From Candidatus Jettenia sp. (GTDB lineage Bacteria; Planctomycetota; Brocadiia; Brocadiales; Brocadiaceae), in contig CP091278.1 of NCBI GenBank assembly GCA_021650895.1, positions 3,501,659 to 3,565,658 on the forward strand: a DNA stretch of 64,000 nucleotides, in the 5' to 3' direction. Both the position numbers and the translations under genes were made by a program. Positions 17,283-26,768 of this stretch are shown in pieces. Numbering within the stretch: the stretch's first letter is position 1; every line of letters starts with the position of its first letter. Under the pieces are notes generated by a model. That model did not search any database and was not told the origin of the DNA. It saw only the letters and a program-made list of their open reading frames with translations.

Positions 17283-19982
17283 TCAACGTATAACTAACTG
17301 CTTGCATTTATCATACATGCATTTCACAAGTCTTCGGATGATTATCATAGTTATTTTTATAAAGAGTGTTATGCTTATACTATTCAGGAGTATCTCACGA
17401 TACATTTTCTTACCCGATATACTATCGAATAATGCTTGTTTGCAGGATGGGTGGTTTTTTGCGATTTGAATAATAGGAGCTAGAAAACCGTAATAGGTTC
17501 CCCATATGACAAATTTCCTCGCCGCTTTTGCATAAGGTATATCCCTCATGATTTCCTGAAAGTTGTCAGCATAGGTTTGAAACGCTTCTTTTGATATGCC
17601 CACGTATATCATCGTTTCAGCAGCCGCAATTCCCATTAAGCAAGCGGCATTGACTCCTTTGCCTTTAAATGGACGAATAAGGCCGGCTGCATCACCAATA
17701 GTAACATATCTGTTGCCGAAGAGGTTTTTGGCGGGTTTTATGGGAAAACAACCACGATGGTAATCGAGTTTATCCAAAGATTCTCTGAAATTTTGAGGAA
17801 GTACTCCTAAAACATCAGGTAATCGAAGGAATTCGTCCATAGACCTGGAAGAGATTTTTGCACCAGCAATATTTATCGTATAGTGATCATCCTTGGGGGT
17901 AATTGCACCAAATTCTATATCTTTACGTGAGGGCAAAAAGGCGTGGATGTACCCATCTGTATCCTCCAGATCATGGTGTTTTCCTTTGGGATGGAATTTG
18001 GTTAGTATCGTTAAGAGAAATTTTGGTGATTTATATGGCGTTTCACTTTCAAATATGCAGTTTGTACCCTCCTCAAGTCCAAATGCACCAACGATAACAT
18101 CGGCCAAAACATGCTTTATCTCACTGTACACAATAACCTTATGCTTACCGATTTCCACATTGGTAGCTTTACCCCGAATAATCGTTACGCCGGCCTCTTT
18201 AGCCTTTTGTAAGAGATAAGCATCGAATTGAATCCTCCGCAGAGTATAAGAGACTTCTCCTTCACCATCAAGCTTGATAACCTGTCCATCGGTATGAAGA
18301 TAATAACCCGTCACCTTTCTTTTAACCAGATGCCAGGGAAAGGGAATTTCTAGTTTTTCTTCAATGATGCGTTCTATAGGTTGAGAAAGGACACCAGCGC
18401 ACTCGTTATGTTCGATACCACCTTCAAAATCTTTTAGCTCATACAGGATAACCTCCAGATTAATATTTCGTTTTTTTGCAAGGTTCTTTAGGGTGATGGC
18501 ACAACTCGTGCCAGCAGGTCCACCACCAATAATAACAACTGTTTGATTATTCTTTAATGGTCCTAATTCCAATTCTTTCTGAGCTTTTTGTGTTTTATCA
18601 TAGTTAAGATATATACAGTTCTTTAAGGATGCGTATACTTGTTTTATAGTGGCAGAAAAAATATAGGGAAACATGATGGCATGCAGGCGCAGGTTAATGG
18701 CTTTGAAGAAAATCTCCTTGTAACTGGTATTGCCCGTAACCATATTCCATAAGATGGTATTAATTTGGATAGATTCCCAGGCATTCTTATGTTTTTCAAG
18801 ATGATCAATTTGTGCGTTTACGAGTTGTTTGCTAGAGGTAGTGTAATCGTGGATGCTAAACATGAGATTACCAAAAAAATTATCCTGCGCCAAAAGTCTT
18901 AATGCGGGTTTGTAATATCCCGTTTTGAAATCTTTTTCAGAGATACCATATTTGAAAATGGTATTTGATGCTAACCTTGCTGTATCAAAGGCAGATCCAA
19001 TGCCATTTTTATAGGTACGTGTAACGCTGGCATCTCCTATAATAATAAGTCTGTTGGTATACGGATGGGTAGCATGAGAGACAGGTATTTTAGGAAAACA
19101 GATACAGAGGCTTTTGGGCAACGACCATCCTTCTGGTAAAAGGCTGGATACTTTTGGATGCTTCAGGAATTCCATTAAATGTGCCTTTGTTATATCCTCT
19201 TTGCCGATAAGTGAAATAGTAACATAGTCTCCTTTCGGGATAAGGGCGGCAAATTTTATAGGTTTAATTCCTAAAGCAAACACATAAATGGTATTTCGAA
19301 AATTCTTTTGGATAAAAGAGCGCCCTAAGTGAAGCTCGGTATTGCAAGTTCTTACAGATTGTGGTTCCCGATACCCAAATTCCTTACCTACAATCCTCTT
19401 GATAAGGGATGTATTAAGACCAAATGCACCTACAACAAGATGCGCAGTCATCTTTTTTCTTACCCCTGCCTCACAGTAAACGATATTGATTAAGTCTTGT
19501 GGATTTTTGGGCAGTTCTATCTCTTCTACAATAGCAGGAATGACCTTTGCGCCTTGAGACGCTACTTGTTTCAGGAGAAAATCATCAAAACTAATATTGG
19601 TAGTTACGTTGGAGAACCGGGGACCGTTCCCACGGAAAATCGTTACAATCTTTGGTTTATGCCCCGGAATTGGATGATACAGTGGAATGCCGCGTCCTTG
19701 TGTCTGGAAATAGTAGCCGTCTATTTCCTGTTGGACGCGCTCTTTTGGCAACACAATTCCCTCAGATTCCATCCTTTCGATAAGGGTTTCGGATAAGACT
19801 CCGGCACACATGTTACATCCGACAGGACCCTTTTGAATAAAATCTCTTCCATCAAAGATAGTTAAAGTGACCTTATATCCATGTTCTTTTGCAAGCTTTA
19901 ACGCAAAATGAGTGAAGAAACTTCCTGCTGGCCCACCGCCTATAACCACAATGCTTGAAGTGTCTTTTAAAGAAAGTTTCAT
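17283..19982 (-). CDS. Tandem geranylgeranyl-reductase-like flavoprotein (two FAD domains)
   Basis: The 899-residue protein contains two copies of a FixC/geranylgeranyl reductase-type FAD fold. The first (about 1-430) opens VVIGGGPAGSFFTHFAL and the second (about 485-870) opens VVIIGGGPAGTSCAITLK. Both keep a Cys-rich CAGVLS motif and a later GDA signature (IIGDASVTR and TIGDAAGLI). Family members reduce isoprenoid double bonds. The first copy has VTRTYKNGIGSA and the second has IRPFKGKGVNAA in the FAD-binding region, so both may bind FAD. A hydrophobic stretch near the C-terminus suggests membrane contact. The substrate is unknown. Confidence 0.85.
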   Translation of the reverse strand: MKLSLKDTSSIVVIGGGPAGSFFTHFALKLAKEHGYKVTLTIFDGRDFIQKGPVGCNMCAGVLSETLIERMESEGIVLPKERVQQEIDGYYFQTQGRGIPLYHPIPGHKPKIVTIFRGNGPRFSNVTTNISFDDFLLKQVASQGAKVIPAIVEEIELPKNPQDLINIVYCEAGVRKKMTAHLVVGAFGLNTSLIKRIVGKEFGYREPQSVRTCNTELHLGRSFIQKNFRNTIYVFALGIKPIKFAALIPKGDYVTISLIGKEDITKAHLMEFLKHPKVSSLLPEGWSLPKSLCICFPKIPVSHATHPYTNRLIIIGDASVTRTYKNGIGSAFDTARLASNTIFKYGISEKDFKTGYYKPALRLLAQDNFFGNLMFSIHDYTTSSKQLVNAQIDHLEKHKNAWESIQINTILWNMVTGNTSYKEIFFKAINLRLHAIMFPYIFSATIKQVYASLKNCIYLNYDKTQKAQKELELGPLKNNQTVVIIGGGPAGTSCAITLKNLAKKRNINLEVILYELKDFEGGIEHNECAGVLSQPIERIIEEKLEIPFPWHLVKRKVTGYYLHTDGQVIKLDGEGEVSYTLRRIQFDAYLLQKAKEAGVTIIRGKATNVEIGKHKVIVYSEIKHVLADVIVGAFGLEEGTNCIFESETPYKSPKFLLTILTKFHPKGKHHDLEDTDGYIHAFLPSRKDIEFGAITPKDDHYTINIAGAKISSRSMDEFLRLPDVLGVLPQNFRESLDKLDYHRGCFPIKPAKNLFGNRYVTIGDAAGLIRPFKGKGVNAACLMGIAAAETMIYVGISKEAFQTYADNFQEIMRDIPYAKAARKFVIWGTYYGFLAPIIQIAKNHPSCKQALFDSISGKKMYREILLNSISITLFIKITMIIIRRLVKCMYDKCKQLVIR

Positions 19983-20032
19983 ATATACATTTACGTGTAT
20001 ATTTGTTAATAGTAATATTTAGAAAGGTGTAT

Positions 20033-20242
20033 TTACATCAGTTTTTCACGCTCTTCTAAATATTTTTTAATTGCTAATTGTGCGATAGCAAACTCCTCGA
20101 TTTTTCTTACCCTATGCAATACATGATGCCATTCTTCTGTGGAGCCATGAGGACCGTCTTCTTTAATCTTTTTTTCCAGCTTTTTTAAATCCATTTCTAA
20201 TAAATCAAGCCTGCTTTTAAGGTCTTTCATTGTTTTCTCCAT
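20033..20242 (-). CDS. Small coiled-coil protein
   Basis: This 69-residue product is charged and helical (KSRLDLLEMDLKKLEKKIKED, then HHVLHRVRKIEEF), with no membrane segment or Cys. Starts at 20242 or 20230 are both possible. It sits 50 bases upstream of the tandem flavoprotein gene on the same strand and may be cotranscribed. No family is recognised. Confidence 0.55.
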   Translation of the reverse strand: MEKTMKDLKSRLDLLEMDLKKLEKKIKEDGPHGSTEEWHHVLHRVRKIEEFAIAQLAIKKYLEEREKLM

Positions 20243-20276
20243 TTTTATATCTTTTGGATCTTTGGTTGTAAAAGTA

Positions 20277-21014
20277 TTATTTTTTTATAGGTTTATCGTA
20301 GGTATGATACAGTGAAAATTCATCTTTTGCTTTATCTGTCCAACCTTTTGCCGTATAAGCAATGCCGAGCTTCTGATGAATTTCCTTATCTTTTGGCTTA
20401 TAGGCCAGAGCCTTAGTAAATTCATTGATTGCATCATCAATCAGTCCATTGGAAAAGTAAGAAAATCCAAGGTTGTAATGAATGTATGTCCGTTGTTTTA
20501 TCTTATTTTCAGGGATAAGTTCTAAAGATTTTTGATATTCTGCAATAGCTTCTCTATGTAATCCCTTACATCGGTAAGCGTAGCCTAGATTATAGTGGGC
20601 CTCTGCTGAATTTGGGTTTTGAATAATGGCTGTTTGAAAGGCGCTGATAGCTTCATCTCGCATACCCATATCCCGGTATAAAAGCCCTTGGTAGTAATAA
20701 ACATCAGGGTAATTTTTATCCCGTTCCAATAGTTTGTTATATGCTGTCAGGGCATCTCCATAGTTACCCTGATTTCCAGCATCAAGCGCAAAATTGAATA
20801 AATCATTGTTTTCCATGGATTCTAGTTTATTATTGATCTCTTTTCTATCAAGGGGAGAGGTGTCTAAACCGGATGCCCCCTGTTTCAAGGCATCACCGTT
20901 CATGCTATTGGGTTTATAAACAATTCCTACCTTGGTATGCGGGGTATCATTTTTGTTGCAACTAAGGGTAAAAATTACAAGAAGATTTAAGAGGGTTATA
21001 ATATAGCTTTTCAT
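20277..21014 (-). CDS. TPR-repeat lipoprotein
   Basis: The 245-residue protein has a lipoprotein signal ending LSC (Cys near residue 19). Four to five TPR units follow from about residue 75 to 240 (for example NYPDVYYYQGLLYRDMGMRD and SAEAHYNLGYAYRCKGLHRE). It would sit on the periplasmic face of a membrane as an assembly scaffold. It lies 34 bases upstream of the coiled-coil gene on the same strand. Confidence 0.8.
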   Translation of the reverse strand: MKSYIITLLNLLVIFTLSCNKNDTPHTKVGIVYKPNSMNGDALKQGASGLDTSPLDRKEINNKLESMENNDLFNFALDAGNQGNYGDALTAYNKLLERDKNYPDVYYYQGLLYRDMGMRDEAISAFQTAIIQNPNSAEAHYNLGYAYRCKGLHREAIAEYQKSLELIPENKIKQRTYIHYNLGFSYFSNGLIDDAINEFTKALAYKPKDKEIHQKLGIAYTAKGWTDKAKDEFSLYHTYDKPIKK

Positions 21015-21111
21015 GGTAAAACCTTTCTCAAAGAATTATAATACGTTTCCATATATTTCGATAGAATATCAAATTAAAGGATCTGTATAGAATTTACAAA
21101 AGCGAAGAAAA

Positions 21112-22398
21112 TTATGTAAGCATCGTAATGGTATGTTTCTTGTTCGACAAACTATAAGCGCCCACAACGATAAAATTGCGCTTTTCAGGTACAAAAATTT
21201 CAGAAATAACTTTGCGCACATCTTCTAATCGAATATCATGAATTTTCTGGGTTTGTTTTTCGGGTGTATCAGGTATTTCTGGTGTAATTAACAGTTCTTC
21301 AATGCCAAACCAGTTAGCCATTGCGAGCGGACTATCCATAATAAGCTGCATCTGACTGAACACCCGCTCCTCTGTCCTTTTGAGTTCCTGCTCGGTTATT
21401 CCCTCACAAGAAAGTTTGTGGACTTCATCCATGACGGCCTGTGCTGTTTTCTCAAAATTTTCCTTTTTTGTAGATGTGTAGATATCAATAGACCCCACAT
21501 CAGAGAACATAGTAGGGTAGCAGGCTATTTCGTAAACGAGGCCTAATCTCTCACGGAGATTGATTGATAATCTTGAACTGATGCCTCCGCCCAGAACATC
21601 TGCAATGAGAAGCATGATAATAACATTTTTGTGTTTATACGGGTATGCCTTATGACAAAGTTTAAAACTGGTGGTTTGAGAAGGAGATTTTTTAAATAAA
21701 TATTTCGGCTTTGTTTGCTTGGTTTTGAGAGGTGGTTTTTGCCCAGTAAACTTACCTTGTAGATTTCCGTATACTTCATATATGTAATGGACGACTTGTT
21801 CTTTCTTGAAGTTCCCACTGATACAGAGAACCATATTATCTGGAACAAAGAATTGCTTATAGTATGCTGTTAGGTCTTCGGCGGTTAAGGATGCGATGGT
21901 TTTTTCATCTCCGAATAAAGGTATCTCTGTTGAACCATTCTTCCACATGAGACAATAGGACATATCGTCAATGCATACATAATCTCCTTTTACATCTACA
22001 AATTGTTTCATTTCTTCGCGGAGGATGCATTTTTCTATTTCGATATCTTCCGGTTTAAAATTTCCTCCCAGGATAATGTCGCCTAATATCTGTAATCCCT
22101 GTTCGATGTGTTTGTTATGTACCTGAATAGTTACGGCAGAATATTCCGGAGATGTGTAAGCATCATTTTCTCCACCGATACTATCAATAGCTTGAAGCAA
22201 CTCGAAAGAATTTTTAAAACGCCTCGTTCCTCGGAAAAGCATATGTTCAAGGAAATGTGAGATACCCGTCTTTTTTTCTTCCTCATATCGGGACCCTACG
22301 CTGATATAGGCAGACATAACCACTGAGTGGATATAAGGCATCTCTATATAGATTACACGGAGTCCGTTTGGTAAAATCTCTTTACTATATATATACAT
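21112..22398 (-). CDS. M16 family zinc metallopeptidase
   Basis: The 428-residue protein is a pitrilysin-type peptidase of the bacterial M16B size. The zinc motif HFLEH at residues 48-52 lies in GISHFLEHMLFRGT, and a downstream ILREEMKQF segment holds the further Glu ligand. A GLVYEIACYP region in the second half matches the R/Y substrate-binding motif. No signal peptide is seen. Members degrade peptides or process precursors; the target here is unknown. Confidence 0.92.
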   Translation of the reverse strand: MYIYSKEILPNGLRVIYIEMPYIHSVVMSAYISVGSRYEEEKKTGISHFLEHMLFRGTRRFKNSFELLQAIDSIGGENDAYTSPEYSAVTIQVHNKHIEQGLQILGDIILGGNFKPEDIEIEKCILREEMKQFVDVKGDYVCIDDMSYCLMWKNGSTEIPLFGDEKTIASLTAEDLTAYYKQFFVPDNMVLCISGNFKKEQVVHYIYEVYGNLQGKFTGQKPPLKTKQTKPKYLFKKSPSQTTSFKLCHKAYPYKHKNVIIMLLIADVLGGGISSRLSINLRERLGLVYEIACYPTMFSDVGSIDIYTSTKKENFEKTAQAVMDEVHKLSCEGITEQELKRTEERVFSQMQLIMDSPLAMANWFGIEELLITPEIPDTPEKQTQKIHDIRLEDVRKVISEIFVPEKRNFIVVGAYSLSNKKHTITMLT

Positions 22399-22646
22399 TA
22401 ATGTAAATTATGCCTCGATTTGTAGCTGCATCTATCTCCCGGAGGAGCACCTATAAATCCAAAATTCACGTGTTGAATCCTGGATAAATATAAATAGTAA
22501 GATCTTAAATCGAACGTAAGTTCCTCCCAATCAAATTGCCCAGTATTTAAAATTTTACATGTTGGATTTTATTTTATAATTCTGTGCCTCGAATTTACTT
22601 ATACTTATGAATTCTGGGATTCATTTATTATCGTAATTTCACTATG

Positions 22647-23273
22647 CTAAGAGTTTAGTATCTTTACCTTTCTGCCCTCTATCCGTAATCGTCCTGCAGC
22701 AAACAGGCGTATTGCTTCAGGATATGCCATACATTCTTCTCCGAATACCCGGGCAGCAAGAGTATCGGGCGTGTCTTCAAAAAATACAGGAACAGCCCTT
22801 TGGATAATAATAGGTCCGGTATCGTAGGTATTATCAGCAAAGTGTACAGTGCATCCGGAAATCTTTACTCCATAGTCAATGGCGGCCTTATGAACCTTAT
22901 AACCATAGTACTGTTGACCGCAAAAGGCAGGGATGAGGCCGGGATGAATATTCATAACCCTTCCCTGGTATTTCTCAGGAATCTTATAGAGATGGATAAA
23001 ACCTGCAAGGGTAATTAAATCAATAGCATACTTATCTAATTCAGTACTAAGAGCATTACTAAAAGAATCAACATCTTTATAATTTACATAAGGAATAACT
23101 GATGTAGGGATATTATATTTTTTCGCACGATCTAAACCTGCAACATCCGGCTTACTGCTTATTACAACCTCAATGTTGGCATTAAGTTTTTCTGTTTTTA
23201 TCTGGTCTATAAAATTCTGAAGAGTGTTACCACTACCAGAAATTAGCACCCCTAAATTGATTTTTTTGTTCAT
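22647..23273 (-). CDS. purN: Phosphoribosylglycinamide formyltransferase
   Basis: The product catalyses the third step of purine synthesis, adding formyl to glycinamide ribonucleotide. Starting at ATG 23273 (208 residues), it opens INLGVLISGSGNTLQNFI. The catalytic set appears as MNIHPGLIPAF, HKAAIDYGVKISGCTVH and DTGPII, with the Asn-His-Asp triad in place. An upstream TTG at 23312 would add 13 residues but has no family support. No clear ribosome site precedes the ATG. It is divergent from hemL. Confidence 0.92.
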   Translation of the reverse strand: MNKKINLGVLISGSGNTLQNFIDQIKTEKLNANIEVVISSKPDVAGLDRAKKYNIPTSVIPYVNYKDVDSFSNALSTELDKYAIDLITLAGFIHLYKIPEKYQGRVMNIHPGLIPAFCGQQYYGYKVHKAAIDYGVKISGCTVHFADNTYDTGPIIIQRAVPVFFEDTPDTLAARVFGEECMAYPEAIRLFAAGRLRIEGRKVKILNS

Positions 23274-23305
23274 AAGGAAAGGCAAATGAAAATTTATGAA
23301 ATATA

Positions 23306-23334
23306 TTGACAAAAAAATTAATGTTTGCTAAGAT
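23306..23334 (+). promoter_or_regulatory. Strong sigma70-type promoter for hemL
   Basis: TTGACA at 23306-23311, a 17-base spacer, and TAAGAT at 23329-23334. It lies in the purN-hemL divergent gap and gives hemL a leader of about 70 bases. Confidence 0.65.
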
Positions 23335-23411
23335 GGCGATCTTTATGGTACTAGAAGAATCTTCTAGACTTAGAACTCTAATTACATAAATAATAAGAAT
23401 AAAAATTCTCC

Positions 23412-24704
23412 ATGTCAAAAAGAATTACCGAAAAATCAGAAAAGACATTTGCTGAAGCGCAAAAATTTATACCCGGAGGAGTTAATAGCCCTGTTAGAGC
23501 ATTTGGCGCAGTAGGAGGAACCCCTCTATTTATAAAATCTGGAACAGGTTGTTACCTGAATGATATTGATGGTAATACTTACGTGGACTATATAGGCTCA
23601 TGGGGGCCACTCATATTGGGGCATGCCGATCCCAGGGTTGTAAAAAGGATTCATGCGGCAGTTTCCAATGGAACCAGCTACGGAGCCCCAACCGAGCAAG
23701 AGGTAAGGTTAGCGCAACTCATTAAGGAAGCTATGCCTTCTCTGGAAAAGATAAGAATGGTTAATTCTGGTACAGAAGCCACAATGAGTGCTATTCGCCT
23801 GGCGCGAGGATTTACCAAACGGGATGCGGTGATTAAATTCGATGGCTGTTACCATGGGCATGTGGATAGTTTGCTTATCCAGGCAGGTTCGGGTGCCACG
23901 ACATTAGGAACGCCCACGAGTCCAGGTGTTCCTCAAGATTTTGTTAAACATACAATATCTCTTCCCTATAATAATATAGACGCAGTGAATGAGGTTTGTC
24001 TCAAGCGAGGGAAGGAAATTGCCTGTATTATTGTTGAAGCGGTTGCCGGAAATATGGGTGTAGTGCTCCCTCAAAAAAATTATTTAGAGGGATTGAGAGA
24101 AATAACCAAGAAGTATGGTATTGTGCTTATATTTGATGAGGTAATGACCGGTTTCAGGGTTGCACACGGCGGTGTGCAGTCGCTTTACCATATTACTCCT
24201 GATTTAACAACCTTGGGCAAGATTATTGGTGGGGGTCTTCCGGTCGGTGCATATGGTGGCAAGAAGGAAATTATGGACAGTATATCACCTATGGGTGCTG
24301 TATATCAAGCGGGTACGCTATCGGGCAATCCTGTGGCTATGACTGCTGGTATTGCTACATTGGAAATACTCAAAGATACTACTATTTATAAAGGATTAGA
24401 AGAGAAATCTCATCGATTAGCCGTAGGTATGGAAAAAGTCTGTAAAGATGCTAAAATACCTGCTTACCATACACGTATAGGATCAATGTTATGTACGTTT
24501 TTTACAGACCAACCAGTAACGGATTATGCCACAGCCAAAAAATGCAATACAATGCGATATGCAAAGTTCTTTCACGGTATGTTAGATAAAGGTTTCTATT
24601 TTGCTCCGTCTCAGTTTGAGGCAGCTTTTGTATCAACATGCCATGGTGAAAAAGAAATTGATGCAACGATCGATGCTTTTAAGGATGTAGTAAAAAGTTT
24701 TTAA
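23412..24704 (+). CDS. hemL: Glutamate-1-semialdehyde 2,1-aminomutase
   Basis: The 430-residue PLP enzyme converts glutamate-1-semialdehyde to 5-aminolevulinate in the C5 heme pathway. It carries FIPGGVNSPVRAF at the N-terminus, the MVNSGTEATMSA cofactor loop, LIFDEVMTGFR, the Schiff-base Lys at residue 270 (TLGKIIGGGLPVGAYGG) and GTLSGNPVAM. The length is normal. Heme supply matters in an organism rich in cytochromes. It is the first gene before the ATP synthase cluster, 53 bases upstream. Confidence 0.96.
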   Translation: MSKRITEKSEKTFAEAQKFIPGGVNSPVRAFGAVGGTPLFIKSGTGCYLNDIDGNTYVDYIGSWGPLILGHADPRVVKRIHAAVSNGTSYGAPTEQEVRLAQLIKEAMPSLEKIRMVNSGTEATMSAIRLARGFTKRDAVIKFDGCYHGHVDSLLIQAGSGATTLGTPTSPGVPQDFVKHTISLPYNNIDAVNEVCLKRGKEIACIIVEAVAGNMGVVLPQKNYLEGLREITKKYGIVLIFDEVMTGFRVAHGGVQSLYHITPDLTTLGKIIGGGLPVGAYGGKKEIMDSISPMGAVYQAGTLSGNPVAMTAGIATLEILKDTTIYKGLEEKSHRLAVGMEKVCKDAKIPAYHTRIGSMLCTFFTDQPVTDYATAKKCNTMRYAKFFHGMLDKGFYFAPSQFEAAFVSTCHGEKEIDATIDAFKDVVKSF

Positions 24705-24757
24705 ACGAAGATCTGAAGGGCTAAGTTCATTTTGAAATTCGTAGATAGTGTTTCTTT

Positions 24758-25090
24758 TTGTTGAAAGTTGATTTTCCTAATCGAACAAGCCTCAATATGG
24801 ATTTTTGTATAGAGGGAAATAGATTGCCTCTTGTCAAGAAAGATAAAAATGGTAAAGATGATGAAACATATCGTGTTATAGGATTAGTTGGGAGCTTTGG
24901 TTTCACGACTGCTGGCGCTATAGCAGGGGGATATTTTCTTGGTGGCTATTTAGATAAAAGATTTGATACCTCTCCGTGGTTTATGATGTCGTTCATTGTA
25001 TTAGGAATTATTGGAAGTTTTATAGAATTTTTTAAGCTAGTAAAGAAATTATTAGAAGAAAATAATAAAAACCATGATAGTAGAGGATAA
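24758..25090 (+). CDS. atpI: ATP synthase AtpI/AtpZ-like assembly subunit
   Basis: The 110-residue frame has two transmembrane helices with the AtpZ/AtpI-like core YRVIGLVGSFGFTTAGAIAGGYFLGGYLDKRF. Such proteins help assemble the c-ring or admit divalent ions. The first codon is uncertain: TTG 24758 opens the frame, while ATG 24797 would give a 97-residue product still holding both helices. It overlaps the next gene by 17 bases. Confidence 0.8.
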   Translation: MLKVDFPNRTSLNMDFCIEGNRLPLVKKDKNGKDDETYRVIGLVGSFGFTTAGAIAGGYFLGGYLDKRFDTSPWFMMSFIVLGIIGSFIEFFKLVKKLLEENNKNHDSRG

Positions 25091-25529
25091 AGAGAAATCT
25101 CTTTTGTTTTTTGATGAGGGTTTTCCCGATAGGGTGCTTAAAACTTCTTTTTTTCTGTCACTCTTACTCGTTGTTTGCTCATTATCTTATATGTCTTTTA
25201 TGGTAACTGTAAGTGTTGCTGTTGGCTGTTTTATAAGCTTAATTCTCTGTAAGGTATTGTGGTGGACAATACAACATACGATACAACATGCGATACAGCA
25301 CGAGAGGTCTAAGATTAAGAAATTTCTCTTAAAAATAAATATCTTAAAGTATTTTATTCTAGGTGCGCTATTACTTTCGATCAGCTTATTTCTGGACGTT
25401 GATGTAATTGCTATGATGATTGGTCTCAGTGTAGTCATTGCAGTGATTATTATGAAAATTGGAAGTAAAGTACTGGTAAATTATATGAATAGGTCGGTTA
25501 AAGTTCCTTATAAAGATATTAATTTATAA
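25074..25529 (+). CDS. Second subunit-I-like membrane protein of the ATP synthase cluster
   Basis: The 151-residue protein has four hydrophobic segments (about 22-40, 41-63, 92-110 and 111-130) with a basic loop rich in Gln and His between the second and third. Size and position between an AtpI-like gene and atpB match the ATP synthase subunit I family, which is poorly conserved in sequence. The overlap with the preceding gene suggests translational coupling. Confidence 0.6.
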   Translation: MIVEDKEKSLLFFDEGFPDRVLKTSFFLSLLLVVCSLSYMSFMVTVSVAVGCFISLILCKVLWWTIQHTIQHAIQHERSKIKKFLLKINILKYFILGALLLSISLFLDVDVIAMMIGLSVVIAVIIMKIGSKVLVNYMNRSVKVPYKDINL

Positions 25530-25686
25530 TTTTTGTAATGGCGCCGACCGCCACGCTATAAAAAGGCTAAACTGAGATATGTTTAAGCGATAAATATTGC
25601 AATTGAATGTTTTATCCTTTGTAATGAGAAGTGTGCTATGGAAGTATGTTTCTCAACTAATTTATGTAAGAAAGGGGTGTTAGTCT

Positions 25687-26451
25687 GTGTCTGGTGCAGG
25701 TGATGGAGGCGAAAAAACAACTGAATTACCATCGTTTGTAGATTTAGTGCCTATCGATGCCCATAGTCATTTTTTAGGATTAACAAAGCACGAGTGGGTA
25801 CCTATAATAATGTCGGCAACGATAATTATTTTTTTGGCATTATTTTCTATGCTTGCAACGAGAAAGTTGCGAAAAACCCCTGGTAAGCTTCAGGCTTTTC
25901 TAGAAATCCTTGTGGAAGGGCTTGAAAATTTTACCAGATCACAGATGGGACGAGCTGCAGGGCCCTTTATTCCGTTTATTGGGACATTGTTCATCTATAT
26001 TTTTGCTATGAATATGCTAGGGCAAATTCCCCTGTTTCACTCACCAACGAGTAATTTTAATACTACTATTGCCTTAACATTAATCGTTTTTTTTGTTACG
26101 CACTACCAGGGAGTGAAAAACAATGGCGTTGTAGGGTATCTTAAGCATATGGCTGGAAAGCCAATTTGGCTTGCCCCACTCGTTTTTCCTTTACATTTAA
26201 TGCAAGAATTGCTTTCACGTCCATTATCTTTATCTATGCGTTTGTTTGGTAATGTTATGGGAGAAGATACAATTATTGCAATATTTATAGGAATTTCTCC
26301 GTTTCTCCTGGGTTACATCCCTTTACCCATGCATCTACCGATGGTCTTTCTTGCCTTATTAGGAAGTACAATACAAGCAATGATTTTTTCATTATTAGCA
26401 AGTTTTTATATAGCGGGTGCAATTGGCATCCATGAAGAAGAGCATCATTAA
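25687..26451 (+). CDS. atpB: ATP synthase subunit a
   Basis: The 254-residue membrane subunit forms the ion half-channels. It starts at GTG 25687 after AAGGGGTG. The essential Arg is R185 in LSMRLFGNVMGED, within the expected hydrophobic helix. Five to six transmembrane segments are visible. An unusual acidic N-terminal extension (SGAGDGGEKTTELPSF) precedes the first helix. A 157-base gap separates it from the subunit I-like gene. Confidence 0.95.
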   Translation: MSGAGDGGEKTTELPSFVDLVPIDAHSHFLGLTKHEWVPIIMSATIIIFLALFSMLATRKLRKTPGKLQAFLEILVEGLENFTRSQMGRAAGPFIPFIGTLFIYIFAMNMLGQIPLFHSPTSNFNTTIALTLIVFFVTHYQGVKNNGVVGYLKHMAGKPIWLAPLVFPLHLMQELLSRPLSLSMRLFGNVMGEDTIIAIFIGISPFLLGYIPLPMHLPMVFLALLGSTIQAMIFSLLASFYIAGAIGIHEEEHH

Positions 26452-26476
26452 CATTTTTTAAGAAGGAGGAGGTACC

Positions 26477-26749
26477 GTGGTTTATTTTGCAGTATTAGCA
26501 GTATCAGTGGCTTTGATAGCAATTGCAGCTTTTGGTTGTGCTATTGGACAAGGTATGGCAGTTTATGGTGCGACAACCAGCATAGCAAGACAGCCTGAAA
26601 CGGCAGGTAAAATACAGCTTGTCATGTTTGTTGGTCTGGCCTTTATTGAATCATTAACAATCTATTCCTTGATGATGTCCTTTATGCTTCTTGGAAAATT
26701 ACCAAAGACAGAGGCAGTTCTTGAATTAATTCAACACGCAGTGAAATAA
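26477..26749 (+). CDS. atpE: ATP synthase subunit c
   Basis: The 90-residue hairpin subunit forms the rotor ring. It starts at GTG 26477 after a strong GGAGGAGG site. The polar loop reads RQPE (39-41) and the ion-carrying carboxylate is E58 in FIESLTIY. Q25 (AIGQG), S59 and Y63 are also present, a set partly shared with sodium-binding c-subunits, although the T of the ES-T motif is Leu here. Ion choice cannot be settled from sequence alone. Confidence 0.96.
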   Translation: MVYFAVLAVSVALIAIAAFGCAIGQGMAVYGATTSIARQPETAGKIQLVMFVGLAFIESLTIYSLMMSFMLLGKLPKTEAVLELIQHAVK

Positions 26750-26768
26750 GTGTTAGGAGGGAATCTCA

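Noticed and set aside
23274-23312. Extended purN start at TTG 23312
   Set aside because: The added residues have no family match and would overlap the -35 of the hemL promoter; ATG 23273 fits the family start.
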